Below, piece by piece: positions 17,420 through 25,552 of a stretch of 64,000 bases of DNA (the stretch's first letter is position 1; every line of letters begins with the position of its first letter). The stretch lies in the NCBI GenBank assembly GCA_037444845.1, contig JBBILQ010000003.1, positions 19,362 to 83,361 on the forward strand, read 5' to 3'. Origin of the DNA: JARYMI01 sp037444845 (GTDB lineage: Bacteria; Acidobacteriota; Aminicenantia; Aminicenantales; UBA8522). The notes under the pieces were generated by a model, which saw only the letters and a list, made by a program, of their open reading frames with translations, was not told the origin of the DNA and searched no databases. The translations under genes and the position numbers were made by a program.

Positions 17420-18193
17420 CTATAACCCAAAAAGGGCCTGGAGCATTACCGAGTAATCAGACATGCCATTACGGGGATAAAAACCTCCTTCTACCTTGAG
17501 CTCGAATTTCTCGCTTACTTCCAAGCCTGTGCCGATCAAGAGCCCAAACTGGCTCTTCGCCCTAATCTTCTTTTTTTCCGTCCCTTTGAGCGATTCCACG
17601 GTCTGGTCCATGGAGAACGTTCCCCACAGGTAATTATAACAGGGAAAAATATACGGCCTGATTCCTTCCCAGCTTGTCAGCAAAAAGACAGGCCCGACGG
17701 CGGCTCTCATCCAGGTGGGGTTGGCTTCGATTGAGCCAGGGACAGCAAGTCCCGGGATCATGAATTTTTTCTTAACCCCCAGGCAGGCCATGAATTGGCC
17801 GAGGACATCGACCTCAAAGCTGTCTCGGGCAAAAAGACTTTTTTCGGCTTCAGCCCCTGCCACGAACCCGCTGAGGCCACTTCCCCCAAAATCGATAGAA
17901 AAAGGCAATCGGCGGAAGACTAACTCCTTATATTCAGAAGAGGCGTAACCGAGGAGAAGGGCAGCGGAGAATCCCGCCCCCAGGTTGTAGCCGAGGGCAA
18001 GGTTAGCCAAATAGGCTGTTAGCCGGGGTTTCTCCCCCTCAACTTCAGAGCTGAGCGTCCTCGAGAAATACTCTGAACGCAGCCCCAGGTTGAACGATTG
18101 AGATTGCAACCGAAACTGGCCTGAGGCGAACTGCGTCAGGGTGAAAAAAACGACCAGAAAAAGCGTTGACAGCCGATGAACATGTTTGGTCAT
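17420..18193 (-). CDS. Outer-membrane beta-barrel protein, unknown family
   Basis: A 257-residue protein with a signal peptide (MTKHVHRLSTLFLVVFF..ASG) and alternating amphipathic strands throughout, ending in VMLQALFGL. Gly-rich strand pairs such as LALGYNLGAGFSAALLLGY support a small barrel. The frame is open 72 bases further upstream, but the ATG at 18193 has GAGAGG in front and starts the signal peptide. It follows bamD by 19 bases, so it may be a client that is co-expressed with the assembly machinery. Confidence 0.7.
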   Translation of the reverse strand: MTKHVHRLSTLFLVVFFTLTQFASGQFRLQSQSFNLGLRSEYFSRTLSSEVEGEKPRLTAYLANLALGYNLGAGFSAALLLGYASSEYKELVFRRLPFSIDFGGSGLSGFVAGAEAEKSLFARDSFEVDVLGQFMACLGVKKKFMIPGLAVPGSIEANPTWMRAAVGPVFLLTSWEGIRPYIFPCYNYLWGTFSMDQTVESLKGTEKKKIRAKSQFGLLIGTGLEVSEKFELKVEGGFYPRNGMSDYSVMLQALFGL

Positions 18194-18212
18194 CTGAACC
18201 TCTCTGCGGTCG

Positions 18213-19001
18213 TCATCCCTTGTTCTTGTTGATTTCATCCAGTCTTTCCTTCCCTTTTTTGGCAAGCTTGCTCTCGGGGTAGTCAGAAATCAACTTGGTG
18301 AAGTAGGGGATGCTTTCCTCGATTTTTTTCCATTTGTAATAAGAATCAGCCAGGCAAAAATAGACTTGATCCATCTTCGAAAAGTCCGGGTAATTGGTGA
18401 GAATCTCCAGAAGGCGGCTGGTCGCCGCTTTATAAGCGGAAGCCTTGTAGTAGTGCTCGCCTATGGCGAAATAATGAGCGGCCAGCCGCTCTTCGCATTC
18501 TTTGATTTTATCCTGGGCCGGCTTCGCTTCCTGGCTCAAAGGGTAATCGGTCAAGACTCTCTTGAATTCTGCCAAGGCTTGCTGGGTTTTTGTCTGGTCT
18601 CGGCCGGGTTTCAGGGCTTTCTTGAAGAACGTCATGGCGATCTGATAGCGCGCGTAAGAAGCTGAAGGGCTGTAAGGAAAGAGCTGGATGAATTCTCTGT
18701 ACTCGGAGGCGGCCAGGATCATGCTGCCCTCGTCTCCTTTGTTAAAATACGAATCGGCGATGGCCAGTTTTGCCCTCTGAGCGTAAAAGCTCTTCGGGAA
18801 GGAATCGATCACCTGCCGAAAATAAAGACGCGCTTTCTCCGGGTCTTTTTTCACGTGTTCCTGCCCGGCTTTAAAAAGGGCTTCATCGGATGAAGCGATT
18901 TCCGGAGCGATTTCAACGCTCTCTTTCTTGCAGCCCCAGAATGCCGGAAAGCAGAGGGACGCGAAAATGATTATCAGGATCACTTTTTTCAGGGCGGTCA
19001 T
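18213..19001 (-). CDS. bamD: Outer-membrane assembly lipoprotein BamD
   Basis: BamD is an essential lipoprotein of the BAM complex, which folds beta-barrels into the outer membrane. A lipoprotein signal ends in PAFWGC, and TPR repeats fill the rest: LYFRQVIDSFPKSFYAQRAKLAIADSYF is the first (cited in part as FRQVIDSFPKS), followed by EYREFIQLFPYSPSASYARY and a C-terminal YFTKLISDYPESKLAKKGKE repeat. The last repeats make it slightly longer than E. coli BamD. The ATG at 19001 has GAGGA in front; ATGs at 19013 and 19019 are alternatives. Confidence 0.85.
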   Translation of the reverse strand: MTALKKVILIIIFASLCFPAFWGCKKESVEIAPEIASSDEALFKAGQEHVKKDPEKARLYFRQVIDSFPKSFYAQRAKLAIADSYFNKGDEGSMILAASEYREFIQLFPYSPSASYARYQIAMTFFKKALKPGRDQTKTQQALAEFKRVLTDYPLSQEAKPAQDKIKECEERLAAHYFAIGEHYYKASAYKAATSRLLEILTNYPDFSKMDQVYFCLADSYYKWKKIEESIPYFTKLISDYPESKLAKKGKERLDEINKNKG

Positions 19002-19019
19002 GATTTTCCTCATTTGCAT

Positions 19020-19964
19020 CTAATAACCGTAGAGCCCGCGAATCCAGTCCCATTCCTCCCGCAGGCCATCTTCGAGAGCCGTGCGAGGAGCATAACCCAG
19101 CTCATCCTTCGACTTGCCGATATCGGCCAGAGTATGGAGGACATCTCCTTTCTGTTTTTCCTCCCGGACGACGGCCAGGTTTTTCCCGCAGATCTCCTCG
19201 AGAAGGGGGAGGAGGTTGTCCAGTCTTTCACGGTGACCCCCGCCGATATTATAAACCTCTCCCGGCTGGCCTCGCTCTGTGGCCTGGACGCAGGCATCGA
19301 TGATGTCGTCAATATAGGTGAAATCCCTTGTTTGCGTTCCGTCGCCGTAAACGGTGATGGGCTTTCCTTCCGCGATGGCCTTAAAAAACCTGTGAAAGGC
19401 CATATCCGGCCTTTGTCCCGGGCCGTACACGGTGAAAAACCGCAGAGAGACAGCGGGGACCTCATAGTTTTTGAAATAGAGGAAACAGAGCTGTTCGGCG
19501 GCCATTTTGGTGACTCCGTAAGGAGAAAGAGGCCTGACGAGCGCGTTTTCGGACATCGGCAGAGTCGGCGTGAGCCCGTAAACGGATGAGGAGGAGGCGT
19601 AGATAAATTTCCTCAGGGACGCAGATTTGGCTTCCTCCAGGAGTCGTTGGGTAGCCTGGATGTTGTTCTGGATGTACACGGAAAAATGATCGCCCCAGCT
19701 TGTCCGCACTCCGGCCTGAGCGGCCAGATGAAAAACAACGTCGATGCCGCGCATGGCTTTGCCGGGGTCAAGGTCGAGGATGTCACCCGGCCAGAAGGTG
19801 AAATTCTTATCGGCCGCAAGCGGGGCGACATTGCGTTCCTTGATCCAGCGCGGGTAGAAATCGGTGAAGCAGTCCAGGCCGGTGACAGCATGGCCGTTCG
19901 CGAGCAGCCGGCGGCTGAGGTGGGAACCGATAAAGCCGGCGGCGCCGGTGACAAGACAGTTCAT
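19020..19964 (-). CDS. NAD-dependent sugar-nucleotide epimerase/dehydratase
   Basis: Extended short-chain dehydrogenase acting on a nucleotide sugar, 314 residues. The NAD motif is GAAGFIGSH, the active-site Ser-x-Ser region is YASSSSVYG and the catalytic pair is in YGVTKMAAE. The FTVYGPGQRPDMAFHRF segment and the acidic EEKQKGDVLHTLADI near the end resemble UDP-glucuronate 4-epimerases and UDP-glucose 4-epimerases. The exact substrate cannot be fixed. It overlaps rpe by four bases and precedes bamD, which is an unusual placement for a polysaccharide gene. Confidence 0.88.
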   Translation of the reverse strand: MNCLVTGAAGFIGSHLSRRLLANGHAVTGLDCFTDFYPRWIKERNVAPLAADKNFTFWPGDILDLDPGKAMRGIDVVFHLAAQAGVRTSWGDHFSVYIQNNIQATQRLLEEAKSASLRKFIYASSSSVYGLTPTLPMSENALVRPLSPYGVTKMAAEQLCFLYFKNYEVPAVSLRFFTVYGPGQRPDMAFHRFFKAIAEGKPITVYGDGTQTRDFTYIDDIIDACVQATERGQPGEVYNIGGGHRERLDNLLPLLEEICGKNLAVVREEKQKGDVLHTLADIGKSKDELGYAPRTALEDGLREEWDWIRGLYGY

Positions 19965-20629
19965 GGCCGGTTGTACCTCTGGATGATCTCCCGCATCTGG
20001 GCGATGACGCGGGGCGGGTCGGCCTCGCCATAGATAGCCGCGCCGGCGACAAGGATTTCCGCTCCGTCCTTGATGAGGCTTTCCATGTTGTCGAGGTTGA
20101 CTCCGCCGTCGACTTCGATGGCGACGCTCAATTTTTGCCCGTTCGTCCAGTTCTTGAGATTCCTGATTTTCTGGTGGGTGGCTTCGACGAACTTCTGCCC
20201 GCCGAACCCGGGGTCGACAGACATGACCAGAACATACTCCACTTCCCTTATGATGTCGTTCATCAAGTGGATGGGCGTGGCCGGGTTTAGGGCCAACCCA
20301 GCCTTTTTGTTGAGCTCCTTGATCAGGCTCACATTCCTGTGGAGGTGGTGCGAAGCCTCGACATGGATGGAAATCCAGTCCGCTCCAGCCTCAGCGAAAA
20401 GGGGGACGAAGAAGCCGGGGTTTTCTACCATTAAGTGAACGTCTAAAGGCAAGGAGGTCATCTTCTTGAGGGAAGAGACGACTTGAGGACCCAATGTCAG
20501 GTTGGGGACAAAATGGCCGTCCATGATGTCAACGTGGACGAGGTCGGCTCCCGCTTCCTCGGCCATTTGAACAGCTTCTCCGAGTCTGGCAAAATCCGCT
20601 GACAGGATGGACGGTGCGAGCTGAATCAT
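19961..20629 (-). CDS. rpe: Ribulose-phosphate 3-epimerase
   Basis: TIM-barrel enzyme of the pentose phosphate pathway that interconverts ribulose-5-phosphate and xylulose-5-phosphate. The 222 residues contain APSILSADFARLG, VHVDIMDGHFVPNLTLGP with the metal-binding His and catalytic Asp, LDVHLMVENP, MSVDPGFGGQKF and EVDGGVNLDN. All active-site motifs are intact. It overlaps the PASTA gene and the epimerase gene by four bases on each side, so all three are translationally coupled. Confidence 0.97.
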   Translation of the reverse strand: MIQLAPSILSADFARLGEAVQMAEEAGADLVHVDIMDGHFVPNLTLGPQVVSSLKKMTSLPLDVHLMVENPGFFVPLFAEAGADWISIHVEASHHLHRNVSLIKELNKKAGLALNPATPIHLMNDIIREVEYVLVMSVDPGFGGQKFVEATHQKIRNLKNWTNGQKLSVAIEVDGGVNLDNMESLIKDGAEILVAGAAIYGEADPPRVIAQMREIIQRYNRP

Positions 20630-21345
20630 CGGCTGACCTCCAGGGTGATCAGGTTTCTCTTGGCTATTCCATAGCCCTGAGTGGGAAACTGCTTGATGAT
20701 GATCCCCGCTTCAAGGCCTGGATAAAAGACGTAGCGGACATCGGCCACCTTGAACCCCAACGCCCCGAGCCTGGCGATCATGGCCTGGGCCTTTTTCCCG
20801 ATCAGGTCGGGCATCAGGTATTTTTGTTCTCTTTCTCCCTGGCTGACCAGGAAGTTGATCGGCGTCAGCCGCTTGATTTCTTGAGGTGAGGGCGGAGGGT
20901 CCTGGGCGATAATCCGGCCCGCAGCATGCCGGTCGGTATGGATCTGCGAGATCTTGCCTTTTTCGAGTCCCAGCTCTATCAGGATTTTTGTGGCCGCTTC
21001 AAGGCTTCTTCCCTCCAGCTTAGGGATCTCGACCAGCTCACTGCCCCTGCTCAGGGCGATTTTGACGGCCTTGTTTGTCCGGATCTTAGAGCCGGCCGAG
21101 GGTTCCTGGGAGATTATCCTCCCCCTCTCCCAGCGGTCGTTGAATTCAACTCCTTTTTCCTGAAGAGAAAGGTTTTTTCGAGCCAGCTCAGTCCTGGCCT
21201 CCGCCATCGTCTTCCCCGTTAGGTCAGGGACGGCGACCAAATCCCCTTTTGTGATCGTTCGGGAGGAAACGATAGCGCTGAGGAAAAAGACGATCATAAA
21301 AAGAATCAGCGTTTGCCCATATTTATAAAGAATTTTCGCCGGCAT
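20626..21345 (-). CDS. PASTA-domain membrane protein
   Basis: A 239-residue protein with one N-terminal membrane anchor (about residues 8-28) and three extracytoplasmic PASTA domains. Each begins with a P-x-L-x-G pattern: VPDLTGKTMAEA, IPKLEGRSLEAA and MPDLIGKKAQAM. PASTA domains bind peptidoglycan fragments or beta-lactams in kinases and penicillin-binding proteins; here no kinase or transpeptidase domain is attached. In several phyla such a gene precedes rpe, as here. It opens the nine-gene run that ends with miaB. A weak promoter (TTGCGA, 17 bases, TATATG on the minus strand at 21425-21397) lies about 50 bases upstream. Confidence 0.88.
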   Translation of the reverse strand: MPAKILYKYGQTLILFMIVFFLSAIVSSRTITKGDLVAVPDLTGKTMAEARTELARKNLSLQEKGVEFNDRWERGRIISQEPSAGSKIRTNKAVKIALSRGSELVEIPKLEGRSLEAATKILIELGLEKGKISQIHTDRHAAGRIIAQDPPPSPQEIKRLTPINFLVSQGEREQKYLMPDLIGKKAQAMIARLGALGFKVADVRYVFYPGLEAGIIIKQFPTQGYGIAKRNLITLEVSR

Positions 21346-21454
21346 GTTTCCCGCTCAACGTTTTCGGTACGCTCTTTCTTGAGTTTTTTAAAATACCATA
21401 TAATCCGAACTAAGTAAACTCGCAATCCGTTCCCGGTAGCATCTCCATTTTTGT

Positions 21455-21496
21455 GATAGAGGGGGGTCCTGCCGTGGTTCACCCCCCTCTTCTATC
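21455..21496. repeat. Inverted repeat with G6/C6 arms in a divergent intergenic region
   Basis: GATAGAGGGGGGT (21455-21467) faces ACCCCCCTCTTCTATC (21481-21496), with 13 bases between and a three-base bulge in the right arm. The stem is strong but no T-run follows on either strand. It lies between the divergent PASTA and threonine aldolase genes, outside both promoters. Role unknown. Confidence 0.6.
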
Positions 21497-21576
21497 CCGG
21501 AGGGACATCACATGATTAGAGATTCTTCTTCCGTTACGGGAGTTTCTTTTTAGTGCGTGCCAGAGGCGATTTTTGG

Positions 21577-21605
21577 TTGTGGAAGGAAGACCATTTCTTT
21601 ATAAT
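21577..21605 (+). promoter_or_regulatory. Promoter of the threonine aldolase gene
   Basis: TTGTGG (21577-21582), 17-base spacer, TATAAT (21600-21605). The -10 is perfect and the -35 weak. The predicted start near 21612 is about 32 bases before the ATG. Confidence 0.5.
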
Positions 21606-21643
21606 AACACCTTTCTGATGTCGACCATGAGGAGACAGCGAAG

Positions 21644-22675
21644 ATGAGCGAAATCTCAGATTTTCGCAGCGACACGGTAACCAAACCGACGGAAAAAATG
21701 CGGCGGGCCATGGCTGAAGCTGTCGTTGGAGACGATGTCCTCGGCGATGACCCCACCGTCCAGGAGCTCGAGCGGCTGGCCGCTGAGATCATGGGAAAAG
21801 AAGCCGCGCTTTTCGTCCCTTCAGGGACGATGGGCAATGCAATCGCCGTCAAGGTCTGGACAAGAGAGCTGGACGAAGTCATTGTTGAAGCCAGGTCGCA
21901 CATCTACAATATGGAGTCCACGCACATGACCTTCATTTCCCGCGTCAGCCCACGGCCGCTCTTTTCGCACCGGGGAGCCATGGACCCCGAGGAGGTCGAG
22001 CGGAATATCCGAAAGCCTTCAGTTCATATACCCCGGACCTCGCTCGTCTGTGTGGAAAACACGCACAATAACCTGAGCGGGGCGGTTGTGCCGGTCGAAA
22101 ACATCAAAGCGATCAGGGCAATCACCTTGAGACACGGGATCAAGCTCCATCTTGACGGCGCCCGTATTTTCAACGCCAGCACGGCGAGCGGGGTACCGGT
22201 GAAAGAATACGCTGCCTTGGCCGATTCCGTGATGTTCTGTCTTTCCAAAGGGCTCTCTGCCCCGGTCGGCTCTTTGCTCGTCGGTTCAAAGGAATTCATC
22301 GACGACGGCCGGAGGGTCAGGAAAGCCCTGGGCGGGGGCCTGAGACAGGTCGGCGTCCTGGCTGCTCCGGGCATTGTGGCCTTAACAGAGATGACCGGGC
22401 GTCTCCAGGAAGACCACGTCAGGGCCAAGAAGCTGGCATCGAGCATTGCCGGACTTCCCAGTATCACGCTGAGTCCAGAGGAAATAGAGACTAATATCGT
22501 CATTTTTGGGTTTGCTCATCCGAAGCTCACCATCCCCGAGTTCTTGAGCCGGCTGCGGGAGAGGAAAGTGCTTGCTCTTGCAACGACGGGCGGAATCCGC
22601 TTCGTCACCCACAAGGATATCGATGACGAAGACATTGACAGGGCATTTGCAGCTTTCAGCGAAATTCTTGGATAA
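21644..22675 (+). CDS. ltaE: Low-specificity L-threonine aldolase
   Basis: PLP enzyme that cleaves L-threonine or allo-threonine to glycine and acetaldehyde. The 343 residues start with DFRSDTVTKPTEKMR, the family signature, and contain VGDDVLGDDPTV, the His stacking on PLP in ENTHNN, the Asp in LHLDGARIFNAS and the Schiff-base Lys in CLSKGLSAPVGS. Length and motif order match the family. It is a single gene, converging on the Fe-S oxidoreductase with 19 bases between. The start has GAGGAG about eight bases upstream. Confidence 0.94.
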   Translation: MSEISDFRSDTVTKPTEKMRRAMAEAVVGDDVLGDDPTVQELERLAAEIMGKEAALFVPSGTMGNAIAVKVWTRELDEVIVEARSHIYNMESTHMTFISRVSPRPLFSHRGAMDPEEVERNIRKPSVHIPRTSLVCVENTHNNLSGAVVPVENIKAIRAITLRHGIKLHLDGARIFNASTASGVPVKEYAALADSVMFCLSKGLSAPVGSLLVGSKEFIDDGRRVRKALGGGLRQVGVLAAPGIVALTEMTGRLQEDHVRAKKLASSIAGLPSITLSPEEIETNIVIFGFAHPKLTIPEFLSRLRERKVLALATTGGIRFVTHKDIDDEDIDRAFAAFSEILG

Positions 22676-22694
22676 TATTCCCCTCGGTCCCGCC

Positions 22695-24713
22695 TCACGA
22701 TTTCAGTGCTTCAGCGACAAGCTGGGCAACGTCTTTAACCTGGACGTCGGTTCTTTCTTTGTCCTTGAGCCCGTCCCTCAGCATGTTCAGGCAAAAGGGG
22801 CAGGAGGTGGCCGCCACGGGTGTTCCCGAAGCGATGATTTCTTCTGTCCTTAGATGATTGATTCTCCGGCCGAGGCTTTCTTCTGTCCACATCAACCCTC
22901 CGCCCGCCCCGCAGCAAAAGCTGTGCTCCCGGCTGTTCTTGAGCTCGGTCACTTTTCTCCCGGCCAGACGGCTGAGGATGGACCTGGGTTCCCGAATAAT
23001 CCCGTTGTGCCGGCCAAAATAACAGGGATCATGGTAGGTCAGCCCTGCGATCTTGCTGCGTTTGACCTGGAGCCGGCCGTCTCCGATCAGCCGGTCTAAA
23101 AGAAGAACATGGGGGACAACCTCAATGCCCGCCAGCCTCTTTTTGTCCTCATCAGAAAAAGAGGCCAGGGCGGCTAAAAGCTGCGGATATTCATTCTTAA
23201 AGGTATTGAACCCATGCGGACAGAAGGTAATGATTCTCCTGACGTCGTACTTGAGGAAAAGGGACAGGTTTTCTCCGGCAAGCGTCTGGAAGAGATACTC
23301 ATTCCCGAGCCTCCTGGCCGAATCGCCGCAGCATTTCTCCTCAGCGCCCAGGATGGCGAAATCGAGGCCTGCTTTCTTAAGGATCGCGACCATGGCCGTG
23401 GAAATCTTGATGCCTTCTTCGTCGTAGGATCCGGCGCATCCCACCCAGAGGAGGTAATCGGCGGTCTTTTTCTCGGCGAGCAGAGGAACATCGAGCGAAG
23501 CCGCCCAGTCCGCTCGCTTGGCGAACCCGATCCCCCAGGGGTTGGAATTGGCCTCCATGTTGCGGAAGAACTGATTGAGCTCGGCAGGAAATTTGCTCTG
23601 CATCAGGACTTCACTCTGCCTGATGCCGACGATCTTGCGGATGTGTTCGATATGGACTGGACAGACATGCTGGCAGGCTCCGCACGTCGTGCAGGTCCAG
23701 ATCTCGCCCTCTGTGTAGATGCCGGGAAGGAGACGCTCGAGCTCCTCACGCTTCTTCCTGGGGAGCCGTTTTGCTTTGGCGAGGAGATGCTTTTCTAAGT
23801 TGAAGAGGATCATCTTTGGAGAGAGGGGCTTGCCGCTCGCATAAGCCGGACAAGCGTCCTGGCATCGGCCGCATTCCATGCAGGCAAAGGCATCCAGGAG
23901 GTCCTTCCAGGTCATGTCTGTGACTTTCTCAAGTCCGAAGATTTCCGACCTTTCGATATCAATCGGCCGGAGCTCTCCGCTGGGGCGAGATGAGCAGAGG
24001 AAGACATTGATCGGGCCGGTGAACATGTGGAAGTACTTGGAGTGGGGGACATAGGCGATGAACCCGAAAACGAGGAGGATGTGAAGCCACCAGGAGAAAT
24101 GAAGGTGGACGGATAAGACCTCCGCCGGCAAGCCGAACCCCTGAATTTTCTTGGCAAGAGCGGTTCCCAGGAAAGCCAGACGCGAGCTGGCTGGATGGGA
24201 GGCAATGGCGAAAGCTTCAAAATAGAGGTAGCTCAACGTGACGGCAATAAGCATGAAATAAATGATGGCTGAATCGAGGAGAGTCGTCCGGTAGGCCTTG
24301 GGCCTGAGGATGAAGCGGCGAATGATGAAAAAGACGACGCCCACCAGCACGAGGACGGCGAACGCATCGACGAGCAGGGAAAAAAAGAGGCCGACGTTCG
24401 TGTCGCCGAAGAGGTAGAATCCATCGATAAAGCCTTCGACGATGTGGTTGATGGTCATGGTGTCAAAAGTCAGGGCGCCGTAAAAAATAAAAACATGCAT
24501 GAGCCCGGTAAAAATGCGCTCGTTTTTCAACGTGCATTTTTGGAGCAGGACTTGAGCCAGCGTTTCCTTTATTCTCCGGGCCACCTCGCCCAGGCGCGGC
24601 TCGGGTCCGCCCCGGCGGATAATCCTGAAGCGGAGGTAAACCGGCCATATGAAGGCGACAAATGTCGCGAGGATGATGAAGATAAAGACAACCTTTTCCC
24701 AGGCCGAAAGCAT
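22695..24713 (-). CDS. Membrane Fe-S oxidoreductase (NarI-like domain plus HdrD-like CCG domains)
   Basis: A 672-residue respiratory protein. The N-terminal 250 residues hold about six membrane segments with spaced His residues, as in NarI/DsrM-type cytochrome b subunits. A ferredoxin-like part follows with two 4Fe-4S motifs (ECGRCQDACPAYASGKP, CTTCGACQHVCPVH). The C-terminal half has the CCG-type domains of heterodisulfide reductase subunit D (GAEEKCCGDSARR, THDPCYFGRHN-like, SFCCGAGGG). Such proteins often take electrons from ETF or acyl-CoA dehydrogenases to the quinone pool. The ATG at 24713 has AGGAGGG in front. It ends the TonB receptor-barrel unit, which is an odd context. Confidence 0.85.
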   Translation of the reverse strand: MLSAWEKVVFIFIILATFVAFIWPVYLRFRIIRRGGPEPRLGEVARRIKETLAQVLLQKCTLKNERIFTGLMHVFIFYGALTFDTMTINHIVEGFIDGFYLFGDTNVGLFFSLLVDAFAVLVLVGVVFFIIRRFILRPKAYRTTLLDSAIIYFMLIAVTLSYLYFEAFAIASHPASSRLAFLGTALAKKIQGFGLPAEVLSVHLHFSWWLHILLVFGFIAYVPHSKYFHMFTGPINVFLCSSRPSGELRPIDIERSEIFGLEKVTDMTWKDLLDAFACMECGRCQDACPAYASGKPLSPKMILFNLEKHLLAKAKRLPRKKREELERLLPGIYTEGEIWTCTTCGACQHVCPVHIEHIRKIVGIRQSEVLMQSKFPAELNQFFRNMEANSNPWGIGFAKRADWAASLDVPLLAEKKTADYLLWVGCAGSYDEEGIKISTAMVAILKKAGLDFAILGAEEKCCGDSARRLGNEYLFQTLAGENLSLFLKYDVRRIITFCPHGFNTFKNEYPQLLAALASFSDEDKKRLAGIEVVPHVLLLDRLIGDGRLQVKRSKIAGLTYHDPCYFGRHNGIIREPRSILSRLAGRKVTELKNSREHSFCCGAGGGLMWTEESLGRRINHLRTEEIIASGTPVAATSCPFCLNMLRDGLKDKERTDVQVKDVAQLVAEALKS

Positions 24714-24724
24714 TTTCCCTCCTT

Positions 24725-25552
24725 TTAGAACAGGATCGCCGCTCCCCACATCAATTTATGAAATGATTGCTTGCGGCCGGCAACGCTTGTTTCCCGGTCT
24801 TTCCACCAGCTCGAGCCTGCTGAAAGCTCGATCCACTCGGCCAGGCGAAGGCGGAAAATCAGGTCGGCGAGCACCATCTGCCCCGTAGAGAAGAAAGAAT
24901 CGGATTGGATGATGAGCTGGAAGCTCAGGCTTGCCCGGTCTCCGACGAGACCACCCAAGCGCAGCCCATATTCTTGCTTGATTTTGCTTCCCGAAAGGTC
25001 GAGATAGGCACTCTGGTTGGAGTGGTGAAAGAACCAGGTGAAAGGCTCGATCAGGAATGAGGGCCCGTTGATGGGCAGGCTGAACCCGATATAATTGCGG
25101 TTGGTGAAGTACGGCCTGCCATTGACATAGCTCGTATGATCCGAGTCATGGTGGGAATCGTGGCCGATGATCAGGGCGATGTGTTGGCTCAGGTTTTGAC
25201 GAAGCGAGAAATGCCAGTCGAACCTTGTCCTCTGGCGGCCGTCGTCGTGAGTTACAAGCTGGGCATGGAGGACCGTGCTAGCTGTCAGGAAAACGATGTT
25301 GTGGAACCCGAAGGTCCAGCGGTCGTCCTCTCCGCTGTGGTCGTTGTAGCTGGGGAAGCTTGAGGGAAACTGGGCATGGCCGAAGAACTCCCCCCTGAGG
25401 TGAATCTTATGGTCGCTGGCCAGGGACGTTTTCTTCTCATAAACCCGGTAGAGAAAAATCTGGTAGGCTGACAGGGCCTGGCGTCCTTCGTTCAAAAAGA
25501 GCAGCAAAAATACCAGTTTTCCTATCGGAATAATGTATTTTTTAGAACCCAT
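24725..25552 (-). CDS. Outer-membrane beta-barrel-like protein with a His/Asp-rich segment
   Basis: A 275-residue protein with a signal peptide (MGSKKYIIPIGKLVFLLLFL...ALS) and repeated amphipathic strands, ending in WGAAILF, the terminal aromatic expected for a barrel. Residues 131-139 read HDSHHDSDH, a possible metal-binding loop. Family not recognised. Its ATG overlaps the 3' end of the TonB receptor by 11 bases, so it is translationally coupled to it and may act with it in uptake. The frame is open 180 bases further into the receptor gene, but that part is the receptor's shadow. Confidence 0.7.
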   Translation of the reverse strand: MGSKKYIIPIGKLVFLLLFLNEGRQALSAYQIFLYRVYEKKTSLASDHKIHLRGEFFGHAQFPSSFPSYNDHSGEDDRWTFGFHNIVFLTASTVLHAQLVTHDDGRQRTRFDWHFSLRQNLSQHIALIIGHDSHHDSDHTSYVNGRPYFTNRNYIGFSLPINGPSFLIEPFTWFFHHSNQSAYLDLSGSKIKQEYGLRLGGLVGDRASLSFQLIIQSDSFFSTGQMVLADLIFRLRLAEWIELSAGSSWWKDRETSVAGRKQSFHKLMWGAAILF

